DNA of 32,001 bases from JAAZMA01 sp036720245 (GCA_036720245.1 DAIMNI010000019.1:1-32001), one strand, 5' to 3'. Positions 15,954 to 25,149 are shown, counted from the first letter of the stretch. Translations and numbers: made by a program. Notes: generated by a model from the sequence alone, not told the origin.

Positions 15954-15992
15954 ATAAAGGTGGCAAACAAAACGTCCCCTTGCCACCTTTAT
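15954..15992. repeat. REP-like hairpin, copy B, likely bidirectional terminator
   Basis: ATAAAGGTGGCAA pairs with TTGCCACCTTTAT (13 bp) around the loop ACAAAACGTCCCC. Positions 15961-15985 are the exact inverted copy of 13847-13871. It sits between convergent thpR and the subtilase gene, with no other terminator there, so it may end both transcripts. Confidence 0.85.
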
Positions 15993-15993
15993 A

Positions 15994-17274
15994 CTATTTG
16001 CTCAATAATACCATCACCAACAACAATACTAATATTAATTCAAATGTATCTCCCTCTTTTTTTGGAGGTTTTCTTCTAACTATATCTTCTTTTTTTTCTA
16101 CTTCCTTTTCATAAAGCAATTTCTCTAAATTAACAAGCCCTGCACCTTGACTTTCTCTATTATTATTTAAGCTTATACAAGAATCCATTAATTTCTTTCT
16201 GATTTCTTTTGAAGATAGGGATTTATTTTTTTCAAGCATTAAGGCTACAGTACCAGAAATAAAAGGGGCTGCCATTGATGTACCACTTGAACTACGATAT
16301 CCATCTAATTTCAAATTGGATAGGGAATTAATATTAACTCCTGGTGCCACTAAATCAGGTTTTGGAACGCCCTCTATAGTAGGACCACGACTAGAAAAAC
16401 TAGCTATGGTATCATCGGCTATATCAATAGTTCTATTATCGTTACTAGCACCTACAGTAATTACATTAGGATTAATACCTGGGGATAATATAGTGCTTGT
16501 GCCTGGCCCGCTGTTTCCCGCAGCAGCTACTACTACCATTCCCTTATTCATAGCTTCTACAACAGCTCTACATAATGGATCATTTCTACAAGAAGAATTG
16601 GCTGGGCTTCCAATAGATAGATTGATTATCTTCGTGCCATAGGTATCCCTAGTATTTACAATATAGGATATGGCAGAGATTATATTAGAGGTATTTCCAC
16701 TACCTTCATTATCTAAGGCCTTTATAGCTAGTATATTGGCTTCTGGTGCAATACCTGTGTATTTTCCTCTAGAAGAATAGCCATTTCCAGCGATAATTCC
16801 TGCTACATGAGTTCCGTGTCCATTATCGTCATAAGGAGAATCTTTATTATTTATAAAGTCCTTAAATCCTACAATTCTATTATTAGGCCTGATTAAATCT
16901 TGATGTGGAGCAACTCCTGTATCTATAACAGCTACAGTGATATTTTTCCCTTTATATCCTAAATTATGGGGATAGTTTGCTTTTATAGTGGGAGCAGCTA
17001 TATCTAATTGGGTGAAAACTTTGGAATCAAAACTAATATACTGAATATCTGGGCTATTTGCTAATCTATAAATTACATCAGTAGTTAAATTACATGCAAT
17101 TCCATTTATTAAAGGCAGACTAGTTTTTACTTTTGTAGAGAGACTTTTTATTCCATTTTCTAATTCCTGATTTTTTCCTGTTAATTGTACAATAACAGGA
17201 AGTTCCTCTATAGATTGAGACATTATTTTTGCACTAAGTATGGGGCAAATTTTTAAATTATCCATATTTGGCAT
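15994..17274 (-). CDS. S8 subtilisin-like serine protease with C-terminal membrane helix
   Basis: A 426-residue subtilase with an intact catalytic set: Asp118 (VAVIDTGVAPH), His153 (DDNGHGTHVAG), oxyanion Asn254 (AAGNSG) and Ser333 (SSGTSMAAP). Residues 1-90 look like an inhibitor I9-type propeptide. There is no N-terminal signal peptide; instead the last ~15 residues (LILVLLLVMVLLS) form one hydrophobic segment after a Lys/Pro-rich linker, suggesting a tail-anchored, possibly cytoplasm-facing enzyme. An AAGGAAGGTGG ribosome binding site precedes ATG 17274. Convergent with thpR and divergent from walR. Related genes of this form occur in Clostridia; the substrate is unknown. Confidence 0.93.
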   Translation of the reverse strand: MPNMDNLKICPILSAKIMSQSIEELPVIVQLTGKNQELENGIKSLSTKVKTSLPLINGIACNLTTDVIYRLANSPDIQYISFDSKVFTQLDIAAPTIKANYPHNLGYKGKNITVAVIDTGVAPHQDLIRPNNRIVGFKDFINNKDSPYDDNGHGTHVAGIIAGNGYSSRGKYTGIAPEANILAIKALDNEGSGNTSNIISAISYIVNTRDTYGTKIINLSIGSPANSSCRNDPLCRAVVEAMNKGMVVVAAAGNSGPGTSTILSPGINPNVITVGASNDNRTIDIADDTIASFSSRGPTIEGVPKPDLVAPGVNINSLSNLKLDGYRSSSGTSMAAPFISGTVALMLEKNKSLSSKEIRKKLMDSCISLNNNRESQGAGLVNLEKLLYEKEVEKKEDIVRRKPPKKEGDTFELILVLLLVMVLLSK

Positions 17275-17418
17275 AGAACCACCTTCCTTGTTCTATTCTA
17301 TGCAAGAAACAAAGGAAATGTACCTTTAAAATAATTTATTTAATTCACTTATTACTAAGGACAAAATACTAAAAGAATCCAAAACTTTTTATATATTTCA
17401 ATAAGATATAATAATAGT

Positions 17419-17447
17419 TTGACAATATCAATTTAATATTAGATAAT
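17419..17447 (+). promoter_or_regulatory. Promoter of the wal operon
   Basis: TTGACA at 17419-17424, a 17-base spacer, and GATAAT at 17442-17447: the best -35 in the window. It lies 54 bases upstream of the walR start codon. Confidence 0.85.
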
Positions 17448-17501
17448 TTACCTATAGAAGAAAAAACCTTGATAAGGGAAATTTAATGGAGTGATAAATT
17501 T

Positions 17502-18194
17502 ATGGATAAAAAAATATTAGTGGCAGATGATGAAAAGTCCATAGCTGATATTGTAAAGTTTAATTTAGAAAAAGAAGGATATAGTGTATACTTAGCCTAT
17601 GATGGAGAAGAGGCTATTAAAAAAACCTATGAAATATTACCAGATTTAATTTTATTAGATATTATGATGCCTAAAAAAGATGGATTTCAAGCCTTAAAGG
17701 AAATTAGAAAGGATTTCAACACTCCTATTTTAATGTTGACAGCAAAGGAAGAAGAAGTAGATAAAGTTTTAGGTTTAGAGCTAGGAGCAGATGATTATAT
17801 AACCAAGCCCTTTAGCATGAGGGAATTAATTGCTAGAGTAAAGGCTAATTTACGGAGAACAGAATATTCAAATGGTGATTCCAATAATGAAAACTTATTA
17901 ATTCAGGGAGATCTGATTATAGATTTAAATAAATACGAAGTGAAAAAAAGGGGACAAGTTATAAACTTAACCCTTAGAGAATTCGAATTATTACAATTTT
18001 TGGCATCTAGTCCGGAACAAGTATTTACAAGGGAACAATTATTAGAAGAAGTATGGGGCTATGAATATTATGGAGATATAAGGACAGTGGATGTAACAGT
18101 AAGGAGATTAAGAGAAAAGGTGGAAGATAAAGATGGTGAATATAAATATATAATGACTAAAAGAGGAGTAGGATATTTTTTCAGGAGGAATTAA
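17502..18194 (+). CDS. walR: Response regulator WalR (YycF), OmpR family
   Basis: A 230-residue response regulator: receiver domain with acidic pocket DD (residues 9-10), phosphoacceptor Asp53 (LLDIMMPKKDG) and a TKPFS lysine, then an OmpR-type winged helix (NLTLREFELLQFLASSPEQVF, RTVDVTVRRLREKVED). It is the DNA-binding half of the essential WalRK system controlling peptidoglycan hydrolases. The neighbours walK, walH, walI, walJ and htrA confirm identity. GGAGTGA precedes ATG 17502; a sigma-A type promoter lies upstream. Confidence 0.97.
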   Translation: MDKKILVADDEKSIADIVKFNLEKEGYSVYLAYDGEEAIKKTYEILPDLILLDIMMPKKDGFQALKEIRKDFNTPILMLTAKEEEVDKVLGLELGADDYITKPFSMRELIARVKANLRRTEYSNGDSNNENLLIQGDLIIDLNKYEVKKRGQVINLTLREFELLQFLASSPEQVFTREQLLEEVWGYEYYGDIRTVDVTVRRLREKVEDKDGEYKYIMTKRGVGYFFRRN

Positions 18195-18197
18195 ATT

Positions 18198-20015
18198 ATG
18201 TTTAAAAGCATAAGATGGAAGTTTATAATAGTATATTTTCTTTTAGTTTTTATAGCCATGGTCATAGTAGGAGTATTTATAGTGCAAAAATTTGAGGCAC
18301 AACAATTGGAAAATAGGACAAATACAATGGTAAGACAAATTGAGTCTATCATAGGTGCTTCAAGTGATTTAGCAGAGGACGATTGGAGTAATGCAAGTCA
18401 GGAAATTCAAAATACTTTAAATGAATGGAGATTTGATGGGGCGGAAACTCTTTACATAATTTATGATGAAGATTTTCCACAAGTAATTGCTACCTCATCT
18501 AAAAATCAAGATAAAATACTTGGGCAAAATGCATTAAGATTAAAATTTTTAGACCCTAGTCTAACATTAGAGGCTTATGAAGGTGAAAGAGCAGAGGGAA
18601 TAAGGGAAGATATAAATGAAAATATTATTTTTAAGCATTTAGCTTATCCTGTAATAAACGAAGTAGGTCAAGTAAAAGGTGTATTATATATGACTTCAGA
18701 TCTTCAAGATGTATATAAAACCATAGATGAATCTAAAAAAATATTAACTAGTGCTACTGTATTGGCTTTGGCTATAACTATAGTATTGGGTTTTCTAATA
18801 GCTTCAAGCATTACAGAGCCTATTAGAGATGTTACCCAAAAGGCAGAAAAAATGGCCAAAGGTGATTTTGAACAATTTGTAGAGGTAAAATCCGATGATG
18901 AAATAGGACAGTTGGCCAGTATGTTTAATTACTTAACATTAAAATTAAAAGATACCATAGATGAAATGGATTTAGAAAAATCCAAATTAGACACCATATT
19001 TAATTATATGGCAGATGGGGTAATAGCAGTAGATACAAGGGGATATATTATCCACGCCAATCCCATAGCTACAGAAATATTGGGTTTAGGAAATATTTTT
19101 GAAAAAGAATTTGCAAATATTAAAAGTTTTGCTTCAAAGAATTTTAATTTAGATAAAATAGATTATAATGATATAGATAATTTAGAGGGTGAGGAAGTAG
19201 TAGAAATACACAATATGGTATATAGGGTGAATTATGCCCCTTTTAGAAATGAAATAAGCAATATAGGCGGAGTAATAATGGTGTTCCAAGATATAACCAA
19301 ACAGCATAAACTAGATAATATGAGGAAAGAATTTGTAGCCAATGTATCCCATGAATTAAAAACTCCAATTACCACTATAAAATCTTATACTGAAACTTTA
19401 ATGGATTATGAGGATATGGATGAAGAATTAATGTGTAAGTTTTTGGCAGTAATAGACAATGAATGCGACAGAATGGCTAGGATAGTAAGAAATTTACTTC
19501 AATTATCTAATATGGATTATAATAAAACTCAATGGAATATGGTAGAATACCCTATAGAGGAACTAATAAAGGATTCCTGTTTAAAACTAGATTTAGCTTC
19601 TAAAGAAAAAAATCAAGAAATAAATGTGAGAATAGAGGATAATATACCAGATATTCTCATAGATAAAGATGGTATAGAACAGGTAATACTAAATATAATT
19701 TCCAATGCAATTAAATATACTCCTCAGGGAGGAATTATAGATATTTATACTAGGGCAGAGGAAGAAAAGGTGATAATTAGCATTAAGGATAATGGTATAG
19801 GTATACCAACGGAAGATAGGGCTAGAATATTTGAAAGATTTTATAGAGTAGATAAAGGCAGAAGTAGAGAGCTAGGCGGAACGGGACTAGGCTTATCTAT
19901 TGCAAAACAAATAGTAGAAGCCCATGGTGGGGAATTAATCTTAAAATCAGAATATAAAATAGGTACAGAGGTAGATATTATTTTGCCTATAAAAGGCTAT
20001 GTAATTCAAACTTAA
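18198..20015 (+). CDS. walK: Sensor histidine kinase WalK (YycG)
   Basis: A 605-residue membrane kinase, close to the usual WalK length. TM1 at about 8-30, an extracellular sensor region of about 150 residues, TM2 at about 183-203, HAMP to about 256, a PAS domain (VIAVDTRGYIIHANPIATEIL), HisKA with phospho-acceptor His385 (NVSHELKTPITT), and an HATPase domain with N box (NIISNAIKYTP), G1 (DNGIGIP) and G2 (GGTGLGLSIAKQIV). It senses cell-wall state and phosphorylates WalR. It starts 3 bases after the walR stop with a GGAGG ribosome binding site inside the walR end. Confidence 0.96.
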   Translation: MFKSIRWKFIIVYFLLVFIAMVIVGVFIVQKFEAQQLENRTNTMVRQIESIIGASSDLAEDDWSNASQEIQNTLNEWRFDGAETLYIIYDEDFPQVIATSSKNQDKILGQNALRLKFLDPSLTLEAYEGERAEGIREDINENIIFKHLAYPVINEVGQVKGVLYMTSDLQDVYKTIDESKKILTSATVLALAITIVLGFLIASSITEPIRDVTQKAEKMAKGDFEQFVEVKSDDEIGQLASMFNYLTLKLKDTIDEMDLEKSKLDTIFNYMADGVIAVDTRGYIIHANPIATEILGLGNIFEKEFANIKSFASKNFNLDKIDYNDIDNLEGEEVVEIHNMVYRVNYAPFRNEISNIGGVIMVFQDITKQHKLDNMRKEFVANVSHELKTPITTIKSYTETLMDYEDMDEELMCKFLAVIDNECDRMARIVRNLLQLSNMDYNKTQWNMVEYPIEELIKDSCLKLDLASKEKNQEINVRIEDNIPDILIDKDGIEQVILNIISNAIKYTPQGGIIDIYTRAEEEKVIISIKDNGIGIPTEDRARIFERFYRVDKGRSRELGGTGLGLSIAKQIVEAHGGELILKSEYKIGTEVDIILPIKGYVIQT

Positions 20016-20021
20016 TTGCTT

Positions 20022-20038
20022 TGTAATATTATTGTAAT
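20022..20038 (+). promoter_or_regulatory. Candidate WalR box upstream of the extra wal-operon gene
   Basis: TGTAATATTATTGTAAT is TGTAAT-N5-TGTAAT, a full match to the WalR consensus. It overlaps the -35 position of a putative promoter with TATAAT at 20049-20054, the arrangement expected for activation. It lies between walK and the next gene, which would give an internal, autoregulated promoter. Confidence 0.6.
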
Positions 20039-20109
20039 ATATATATATTATAATTAATGAGAATTGTATAAATATGATATCAAAATATTAAGAAAAGGAG
20101 GTTGGGAAT

Positions 20110-20580
20110 ATGAAAAAGAGAATTGCACTTAGTCTATTTGTTTTAATTATGGTTCTTACTATACCTAATATGCCCTATGCAGCATCTTATAGTAGAAAAA
20201 ATGTAGATAAAAATAAGTATCAAGTAAATGTTCCAGAGGAAGCACTTTCATCCACTGGAGAGAAGGTTGCAGTAGTATCTGGCATTGCTCCAGAAGGAAC
20301 TAGCATTGAAATTGAAGTCTATGGCACAACAGATTTAACTGGAAAAAAGTTTAATCTAAATAAATTACCAAAGGACTCAGACTATATTCTCATCTCCAGC
20401 GAAACTATCAAATCTGGTAGTTTAGGCTTTGGTAAAGAAGTAGAATTAGTAAATGGAATAAATAAAATAGTTGTAATTTTTAAAGTTAAAGAAGAGCCAC
20501 AGGAAGAAAGGATTATATACGTTTATGATAAGGATTCATCTGGCTCTAATTTGAGCAGTCCGTATTTATTAGGCAAATAA
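20110..20580 (+). CDS. Secreted protein of unknown function inside the wal operon
   Basis: A 156-residue protein with a clear signal peptide (basic MKKR start, hydrophobic core to about residue 20, likely cleavage after PYAA near 25). The mature part is hydrophilic and predicted beta-rich (Gly/Val/Ile strands such as KVAVVSGIAP and GINKIVVIFKVKEE) and might be an Ig-like domain; it ends with a Ser/Gly-rich tail. I do not recognise the family. AAGGAGG precedes ATG 20110. It sits between walK and walH, a position empty in Bacillus subtilis, and has its own WalR-box match, suggesting a role in wall homeostasis or WalK sensing. Confidence 0.8.
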   Translation: MKKRIALSLFVLIMVLTIPNMPYAASYSRKNVDKNKYQVNVPEEALSSTGEKVAVVSGIAPEGTSIEIEVYGTTDLTGKKFNLNKLPKDSDYILISSETIKSGSLGFGKEVELVNGINKIVVIFKVKEEPQEERIIYVYDKDSSGSNLSSPYLLGK

Positions 20581-20605
20581 TGTCATAGATAAGGAGATGA
20601 ATTAA

Positions 20606-22042
20606 ATGGCTAAAGAAAGGCTAAAAACTTTATTACTCCTATCTATGGTATGTATTAGTATTTTTTTAACAAAAGGGCTATGGATTTCCATGCCATACGA
20701 TTTATTGCCCTCACTTAAAAAAGAAGAGGCAATAGGCGCTAATTATTTATTAGGGGATATGATAAGACCTCATAAATATTTATTAAATTTTAGCAATGAA
20801 GCTCATACAATTCGCTATACTGATAGCAATAAATATCTATGGACAAGCACTCGTTCTATTTTAATAGATGCCTTATCCTCAAATAGTGCAAAATTTAGCA
20901 CTATTTCACATGAGGATTTTTTGGCATGCAACGAGAAAAGGTCTATAGTTTTTTATTTTCCAGAAGAATTTAATACTTATATACTTTCTCGCTCTTTAAA
21001 TGTAACTAAACCCAATGATATAGTTAAGAAAATCGAAGAGATTGATAGTATATATTTTTATTTAGGAAAGGGAGACTCTTATTTTATATTTTCCAAAGGG
21101 GAAAAGCATGTGAAATTATCTAATTTGGATATAGATACTGAAAATATAAAAGAAAGGGTTAAGGGCATTGAAAAAAGTGAAAACTTTAACTATTATTATC
21201 CTATGAAAGATACCCTCGGGGTTAATAATGATTTGCTTATATCCTTTAAAATGTCTAAAGATATGCCAAAGGTTTATGTGGAAAGTGAATTGAATACTAA
21301 TAATATAGAAGAAATGAGGGATATTGCAGAGAAGTTTTTTAATAAGGATATAGATTATATAAGAGAAATAGTAGAAGATAGTGGTTCTATTATTTATTTA
21401 TATGATCAACAGGTTTTAAAGATCAAACCAAATGGTGAATTAGAATATTTTAATCCACTAAATGAACCAGTATTAGAAAGAAATCTTTATAATAGTTTAA
21501 ATACTGCTGCAGATTTTTTATCTCAAAATATAGGAATTCCTCAAAATATGTATCTTGCCAAGATTGAAAAAATAAAATCAGAGGAAGATTTAGGTTATAG
21601 ATTAAGTTTTAGATATAGGATGGGAGAATTTCCAATAATATTAGGCTCTGATACTATAGAAGATTTTGTACAAATCGATGTTTTTAATAAAAATATAAGA
21701 AAGTACAAAAGATTTATTAGAAAAGATATGGGACTTGTTCGAGAAGATAGTTTGGAAAATAAGAATCTTTTATCTGCTTTTGATATTATAAATTTAAATT
21801 ATAATTTTCTAGAGTCTAAATATATGCAAGAAAACAAAATAGATTTTAAAAGTGAAGAGTCCTTAAATTTAAAAGAAGATGTATTATCGTCTATTAAGGA
21901 TATTAATATTGCTTATGTAGATTTGTGCACAAAGGATAAGGGAGAAGAATTAATAGGAACTTGGGTATTAGAATTTTTAGATAAATTATATGCATTTGAT
22001 ATTTATGATGGCAATTTAATATTAGAAAAAGATATAAAATAG
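20606..22042 (+). CDS. walH: Two-component system activity regulator WalH (YycH)
   Basis: A 478-residue bitopic protein: one N-terminal helix (about residues 9-25) and a long extracytoplasmic part, as in YycH. Recognised from the start (KERLKTLLLLSMVCISIFLTKGLW), the TSTRSILIDALSS region and the position between walK and walI. YycH and YycI interact with WalK in the membrane and modulate its kinase activity. Sequence conservation in this family is low, so the assignment leans partly on gene order. AAGGAGATG lies just before the start codon at 20606. Confidence 0.9.
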   Translation: MAKERLKTLLLLSMVCISIFLTKGLWISMPYDLLPSLKKEEAIGANYLLGDMIRPHKYLLNFSNEAHTIRYTDSNKYLWTSTRSILIDALSSNSAKFSTISHEDFLACNEKRSIVFYFPEEFNTYILSRSLNVTKPNDIVKKIEEIDSIYFYLGKGDSYFIFSKGEKHVKLSNLDIDTENIKERVKGIEKSENFNYYYPMKDTLGVNNDLLISFKMSKDMPKVYVESELNTNNIEEMRDIAEKFFNKDIDYIREIVEDSGSIIYLYDQQVLKIKPNGELEYFNPLNEPVLERNLYNSLNTAADFLSQNIGIPQNMYLAKIEKIKSEEDLGYRLSFRYRMGEFPIILGSDTIEDFVQIDVFNKNIRKYKRFIRKDMGLVREDSLENKNLLSAFDIINLNYNFLESKYMQENKIDFKSEESLNLKEDVLSSIKDINIAYVDLCTKDKGEELIGTWVLEFLDKLYAFDIYDGNLILEKDIK

Positions 22043-22060
22043 TTTTGGATGGTGAATAAA

Positions 22061-22906
22061 ATGGATTGGTCGAAGGCTAAGACTATATTAATAGTGGCAT
22101 TTATAATAACAAATATATTATTATTATATGTATTAATAGGACAAAGGGCTATAGAAGAGCCAACTATTAAAGAAGAATTTGTTGAAGATGTTATAAAACT
22201 TTTGCAAGATAAAAATATATCATTAGCTACTGATATTCCAAGGGATATACCTCATCTAAATACTATGATAGTTAAATATGAAAAATTTAATCTACAAGAA
22301 ATAAATAGAAGGTTTTTTAAAAACTCAGGTATTATAGATACTAATGAAGAGAATTTTGGGAAGATTGTTAATGGAGAAAAGTCTATTTTACTTCTCAATA
22401 ATAAACTTATAATTTATGAAAATAAAGGGGAAAAAGAATTATTCACTAATTTAAATTCAGATAAAGCTATAAAGATTGCAGAAGATTTTTTAAGGGAAAA
22501 AGAATTTGATACTTCAGATATGGAGATTAGTTTTATTAAAGAAGAGGATGAAGTATTTTACTTAGAGTATTCTAAAGTCTATGAAGATATTTTTGTAGAA
22601 AGAGCATTTACTAATTTTCAAATAGATAAAAGTGGGGTTAAAAGATTTGAAAGAACATGGCTTATAAAGGAAGAGCTAGGAGATACTGAAATATACATTA
22701 GTACAGCTCCTAAGGCTATATTAGAATTATTAAGCATGAAAGAGGCATACGGGAAGACCATTGCCGATATTTCCATATGTTATTATTTTGACCCTCAAAA
22801 ACATAATTATTTAGAAGATTTAGGGGAGGCTAGGCAAGGTAAAGCAGTACCTGCATGGCGGGTACAATTTTCTGATGGATATAAAATATTTATAGATGAT
22901 TATTAA
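22061..22906 (+). CDS. walI: Two-component system regulator WalI (YycI)
   Basis: A 281-residue bitopic protein with the typical YycI opening MDWSKAKTILIVAFIITNIL: one N-terminal helix (about 6-25), then an extracytoplasmic region with the DKAIKIAEDFLREK and YGKTIADISICYYFD segments ending in VPAWRVQFSDGYKIFIDDY. ATG 22061 is chosen over ATG 22049 because GGATGGTG is correctly spaced and this gives the canonical N terminus. It partners WalH in controlling WalK. Confidence 0.93.
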   Translation: MDWSKAKTILIVAFIITNILLLYVLIGQRAIEEPTIKEEFVEDVIKLLQDKNISLATDIPRDIPHLNTMIVKYEKFNLQEINRRFFKNSGIIDTNEENFGKIVNGEKSILLLNNKLIIYENKGEKELFTNLNSDKAIKIAEDFLREKEFDTSDMEISFIKEEDEVFYLEYSKVYEDIFVERAFTNFQIDKSGVKRFERTWLIKEELGDTEIYISTAPKAILELLSMKEAYGKTIADISICYYFDPQKHNYLEDLGEARQGKAVPAWRVQFSDGYKIFIDDY

Positions 22907-22974
22907 TATTAGTATTTTTATAGAATTTATATTATAATAATATTTAAATAGAGTATTTATTAGGGGGAAAATAA

Positions 22975-23760
22975 ATGTCAATTAAATTTTGTTCCCTGTC
23001 CAGTGGTAGCAGTGGTAATTGCCATTATATTGAAACAAAGGGGACAAGGATATTAATAGATGCAGGTTTTAGTGGGAAAAAAACTGAGGAATTACTATCC
23101 TCAATTAATATAGATGCAAATACCATAGACTATATTTTAATAACCCATGAACATATAGATCATATTAAGGGAGCAGGGATACTATCTAGAAGATATGATA
23201 TTCCAATAATAGCTAATGAAAATACTTGGCTTAGTATGAAAGATAAAATTGGGGAAATAAAGGATAAAAATATAAAGGTAATTTATACTAATAGGGATTT
23301 TAATTTAAAGGATTTAGACATTCATCCCTTTAATATATACCACGATGCAGCAGACCCAATAGGTTATATAATTTATTATAAAAAATTTAAAATAAGTATT
23401 GCAACTGACACTGGTTGGGTAGATAATAATATAAGAAACAAAATTAAAGGCTCTAATCTCTATTTAATTGAATCTAATCATGATGTTGAGATGCTTAAGA
23501 ATGGAAATTATCCTTTGTTTTTGAAGCAGCGAGTATTAAGCAAGGAAGGACATCTTTCAAATGTAGATGCAGGAGAAACTTTGTCCGAAGTATTATCAGG
23601 AAATGGAGAAGTAGTATTATTAGGACATTTAAGTAAAGAAAATAATACTCCTAATCTTGCCTATGAAACTGTAAAGGAAACTATTGGAGAAATTTCTGAA
23701 GATATAGATTTAGATTTAAGTTATAGGGATAAACCTACTAAAGTATATACTTTTTATTGA
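22975..23760 (+). CDS. walJ: MBL-fold metallohydrolase WalJ (YycJ)
   Basis: A 261-residue metallo-beta-lactamase-fold protein. Motifs: LSSGSSGNCHYIE at the start, the metal-binding HxHxDH in THEHIDHIKG (near residue 58-63), SIATDTGW, ESNHD and LLGHLSKENNTP with C-terminal histidines. YycJ relatives have 5'-3' exonuclease activity in vitro and are linked to cell-wall/DNA coordination. A GGGGGAAAA ribosome binding site precedes ATG 22975. The gap from walI is 68 bases; htrA follows with overlapping or adjacent frames. Confidence 0.95.
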   Translation: MSIKFCSLSSGSSGNCHYIETKGTRILIDAGFSGKKTEELLSSINIDANTIDYILITHEHIDHIKGAGILSRRYDIPIIANENTWLSMKDKIGEIKDKNIKVIYTNRDFNLKDLDIHPFNIYHDAADPIGYIIYYKKFKISIATDTGWVDNNIRNKIKGSNLYLIESNHDVEMLKNGNYPLFLKQRVLSKEGHLSNVDAGETLSEVLSGNGEVVLLGHLSKENNTPNLAYETVKETIGEISEDIDLDLSYRDKPTKVYTFY

Positions 23761-23774
23761 TGGGAGAGATTAAT

Positions 23775-24908
23775 ATGTATTATGAAAGACCTAAAAAAAA
23801 TAGAAATATATGGTCATATTTTATAGTTGCATTAGTTGCAGCCCTTATTGGAGGAACAATTAGCATGTATATAGCCCCAAAATATATTTATGGGAAGTTA
23901 TTGCCAACGCCAGAAATATATGCAAAGGAAGGGCATAATATTCAACAAGGTGTAAATATAACCACCACAGAAGATATTTCTGCAGTAGAAGCTGTAGCTA
24001 AAAAATCCATGGGCTCTGTAGTTGGGATTACTACGGTACAAGTTCAAAGGAGGTTTATCTGGGAAGAGGAAGTATCAGGAAGTGGTTCGGGTGTAATCAT
24101 TAGTCCAAATGGTTATATACTTACTAATTCCCATGTAGTAGGAGATGGCGAAGCAAAGGATATTAATGTACTATTTGAAAATGGGGATCAAATGCCTGGT
24201 AAGGTATTATGGAATGATGCTTATTTAGATTTAGCTATAGTTAAAGTAAATGCCACTGGGCTTCCTGCTGCAGATTTAGGAGATTCAGACACTTTAGAAG
24301 TAGGTCAATTGGCTGTAGCCATAGGAAATCCACTAGGACTAGATTTTCAGAGAACTGTGACTTCGGGTGTTATATCTGGCTTAAATAGATCTATTAGAGT
24401 TGAAAATACTGTAATAGAGGATTTGATCCAAACTGATGCATCAATAAATCCAGGTAATAGTGGTGGACCTTTATTAAATAGTAAAGGCGAAGTTATAGGT
24501 ATTAATACAGTAAAAATTAGATCCGATGCAGCAGAGGGTTTGGGATTTGCAATTCCTATTAATGTAGCAAAACCCATAGTAGATCGAGTAATTAATGAAG
24601 GAGATTTTAAAGTAGTTTATATGGGCGTTATATCACAAGAAATAGAGAAATATGAAAGACAATATGGAGTAGAATTAAATGCAGATAATGGGGTTATAAT
24701 AGCCTATGTAGAAGAAAATAGTCCAGCAGATAAAGCTGGTTTAATGATGGGAGATATAATAACTAAAATAGATAATCAGGAAATAGAATCCCCTAGTCAA
24801 TTAAAGAAAGTTTTATATAAATATAAAAAGGGTGATAAGGCTAAAATAACTATAATTAGAAATGGTAAGGAAATGTTAATAGATATGGCATTTACAGTAG
24901 TAAGATAA
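23775..24908 (+). CDS. htrA: HtrA/DegP-type membrane serine protease
   Basis: A 377-residue quality-control protease of the cell envelope: short cytoplasmic N terminus, one helix (about residues 13-33), trypsin-like domain with His120 (TNSHVVG), Asp152 (YLDLAIVKV) and Ser229 (NPGNSGGPLLN), and a C-terminal PDZ domain (GVIIAYVEENSPADKAGLMMGDIITKID region, about 290-370). ATG 23775 has GGGAGAG at 6-base spacing; the frame extends upstream to a TTG that overlaps walJ but lacks a site. Last large gene of the wal operon, as in Bacillus (htrC/yyxA). Confidence 0.96.
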   Translation: MYYERPKKNRNIWSYFIVALVAALIGGTISMYIAPKYIYGKLLPTPEIYAKEGHNIQQGVNITTTEDISAVEAVAKKSMGSVVGITTVQVQRRFIWEEEVSGSGSGVIISPNGYILTNSHVVGDGEAKDINVLFENGDQMPGKVLWNDAYLDLAIVKVNATGLPAADLGDSDTLEVGQLAVAIGNPLGLDFQRTVTSGVISGLNRSIRVENTVIEDLIQTDASINPGNSGGPLLNSKGEVIGINTVKIRSDAAEGLGFAIPINVAKPIVDRVINEGDFKVVYMGVISQEIEKYERQYGVELNADNGVIIAYVEENSPADKAGLMMGDIITKIDNQEIESPSQLKKVLYKYKKGDKAKITIIRNGKEMLIDMAFTVVR

Positions 24909-24944
24909 AATAAATAAATTATCCATTTAAATGGGGTGGATACA

Positions 24945-25112
24945 ATGTATGTAGTATGTAATGAACATTTGGAAAAGGCTATTGAAGAATTTGTAGAAGT
25001 CTATGAGCAATCACCAGATATATATGAATTAGAAAAGGTATCTTTCACAGATTGGGCAAGTCCCCATAGTTGTAATTTTTGTGAAAGAATACCTAAATAT
25101 TTAGTTTTATAA
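24945..25112 (+). CDS. yyzF: CxxH/CxxC small protein (YyzF type)
   Basis: A 55-residue protein, easily missed by length filters. It has CNEH (CxxH) at residues 5-8 and CNFC (CxxC) near residue 45, separated by an acidic helix (EKAIEEFVEVYE), the hallmark of the CxxH/CxxC family found near htrA and rlmH in Firmicutes (YyzF in B. subtilis). A single zinc ion is presumably bound. GGGGTGG at 24933-24939 precedes ATG 24945. It lies 36 bases after htrA and is likely the last gene of the operon. Function unknown. Confidence 0.9.
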   Translation: MYVVCNEHLEKAIEEFVEVYEQSPDIYELEKVSFTDWASPHSCNFCERIPKYLVL

Positions 25113-25149
25113 TTTTAAAAGGGATATTTTAAATAATACGTAACTTTGA

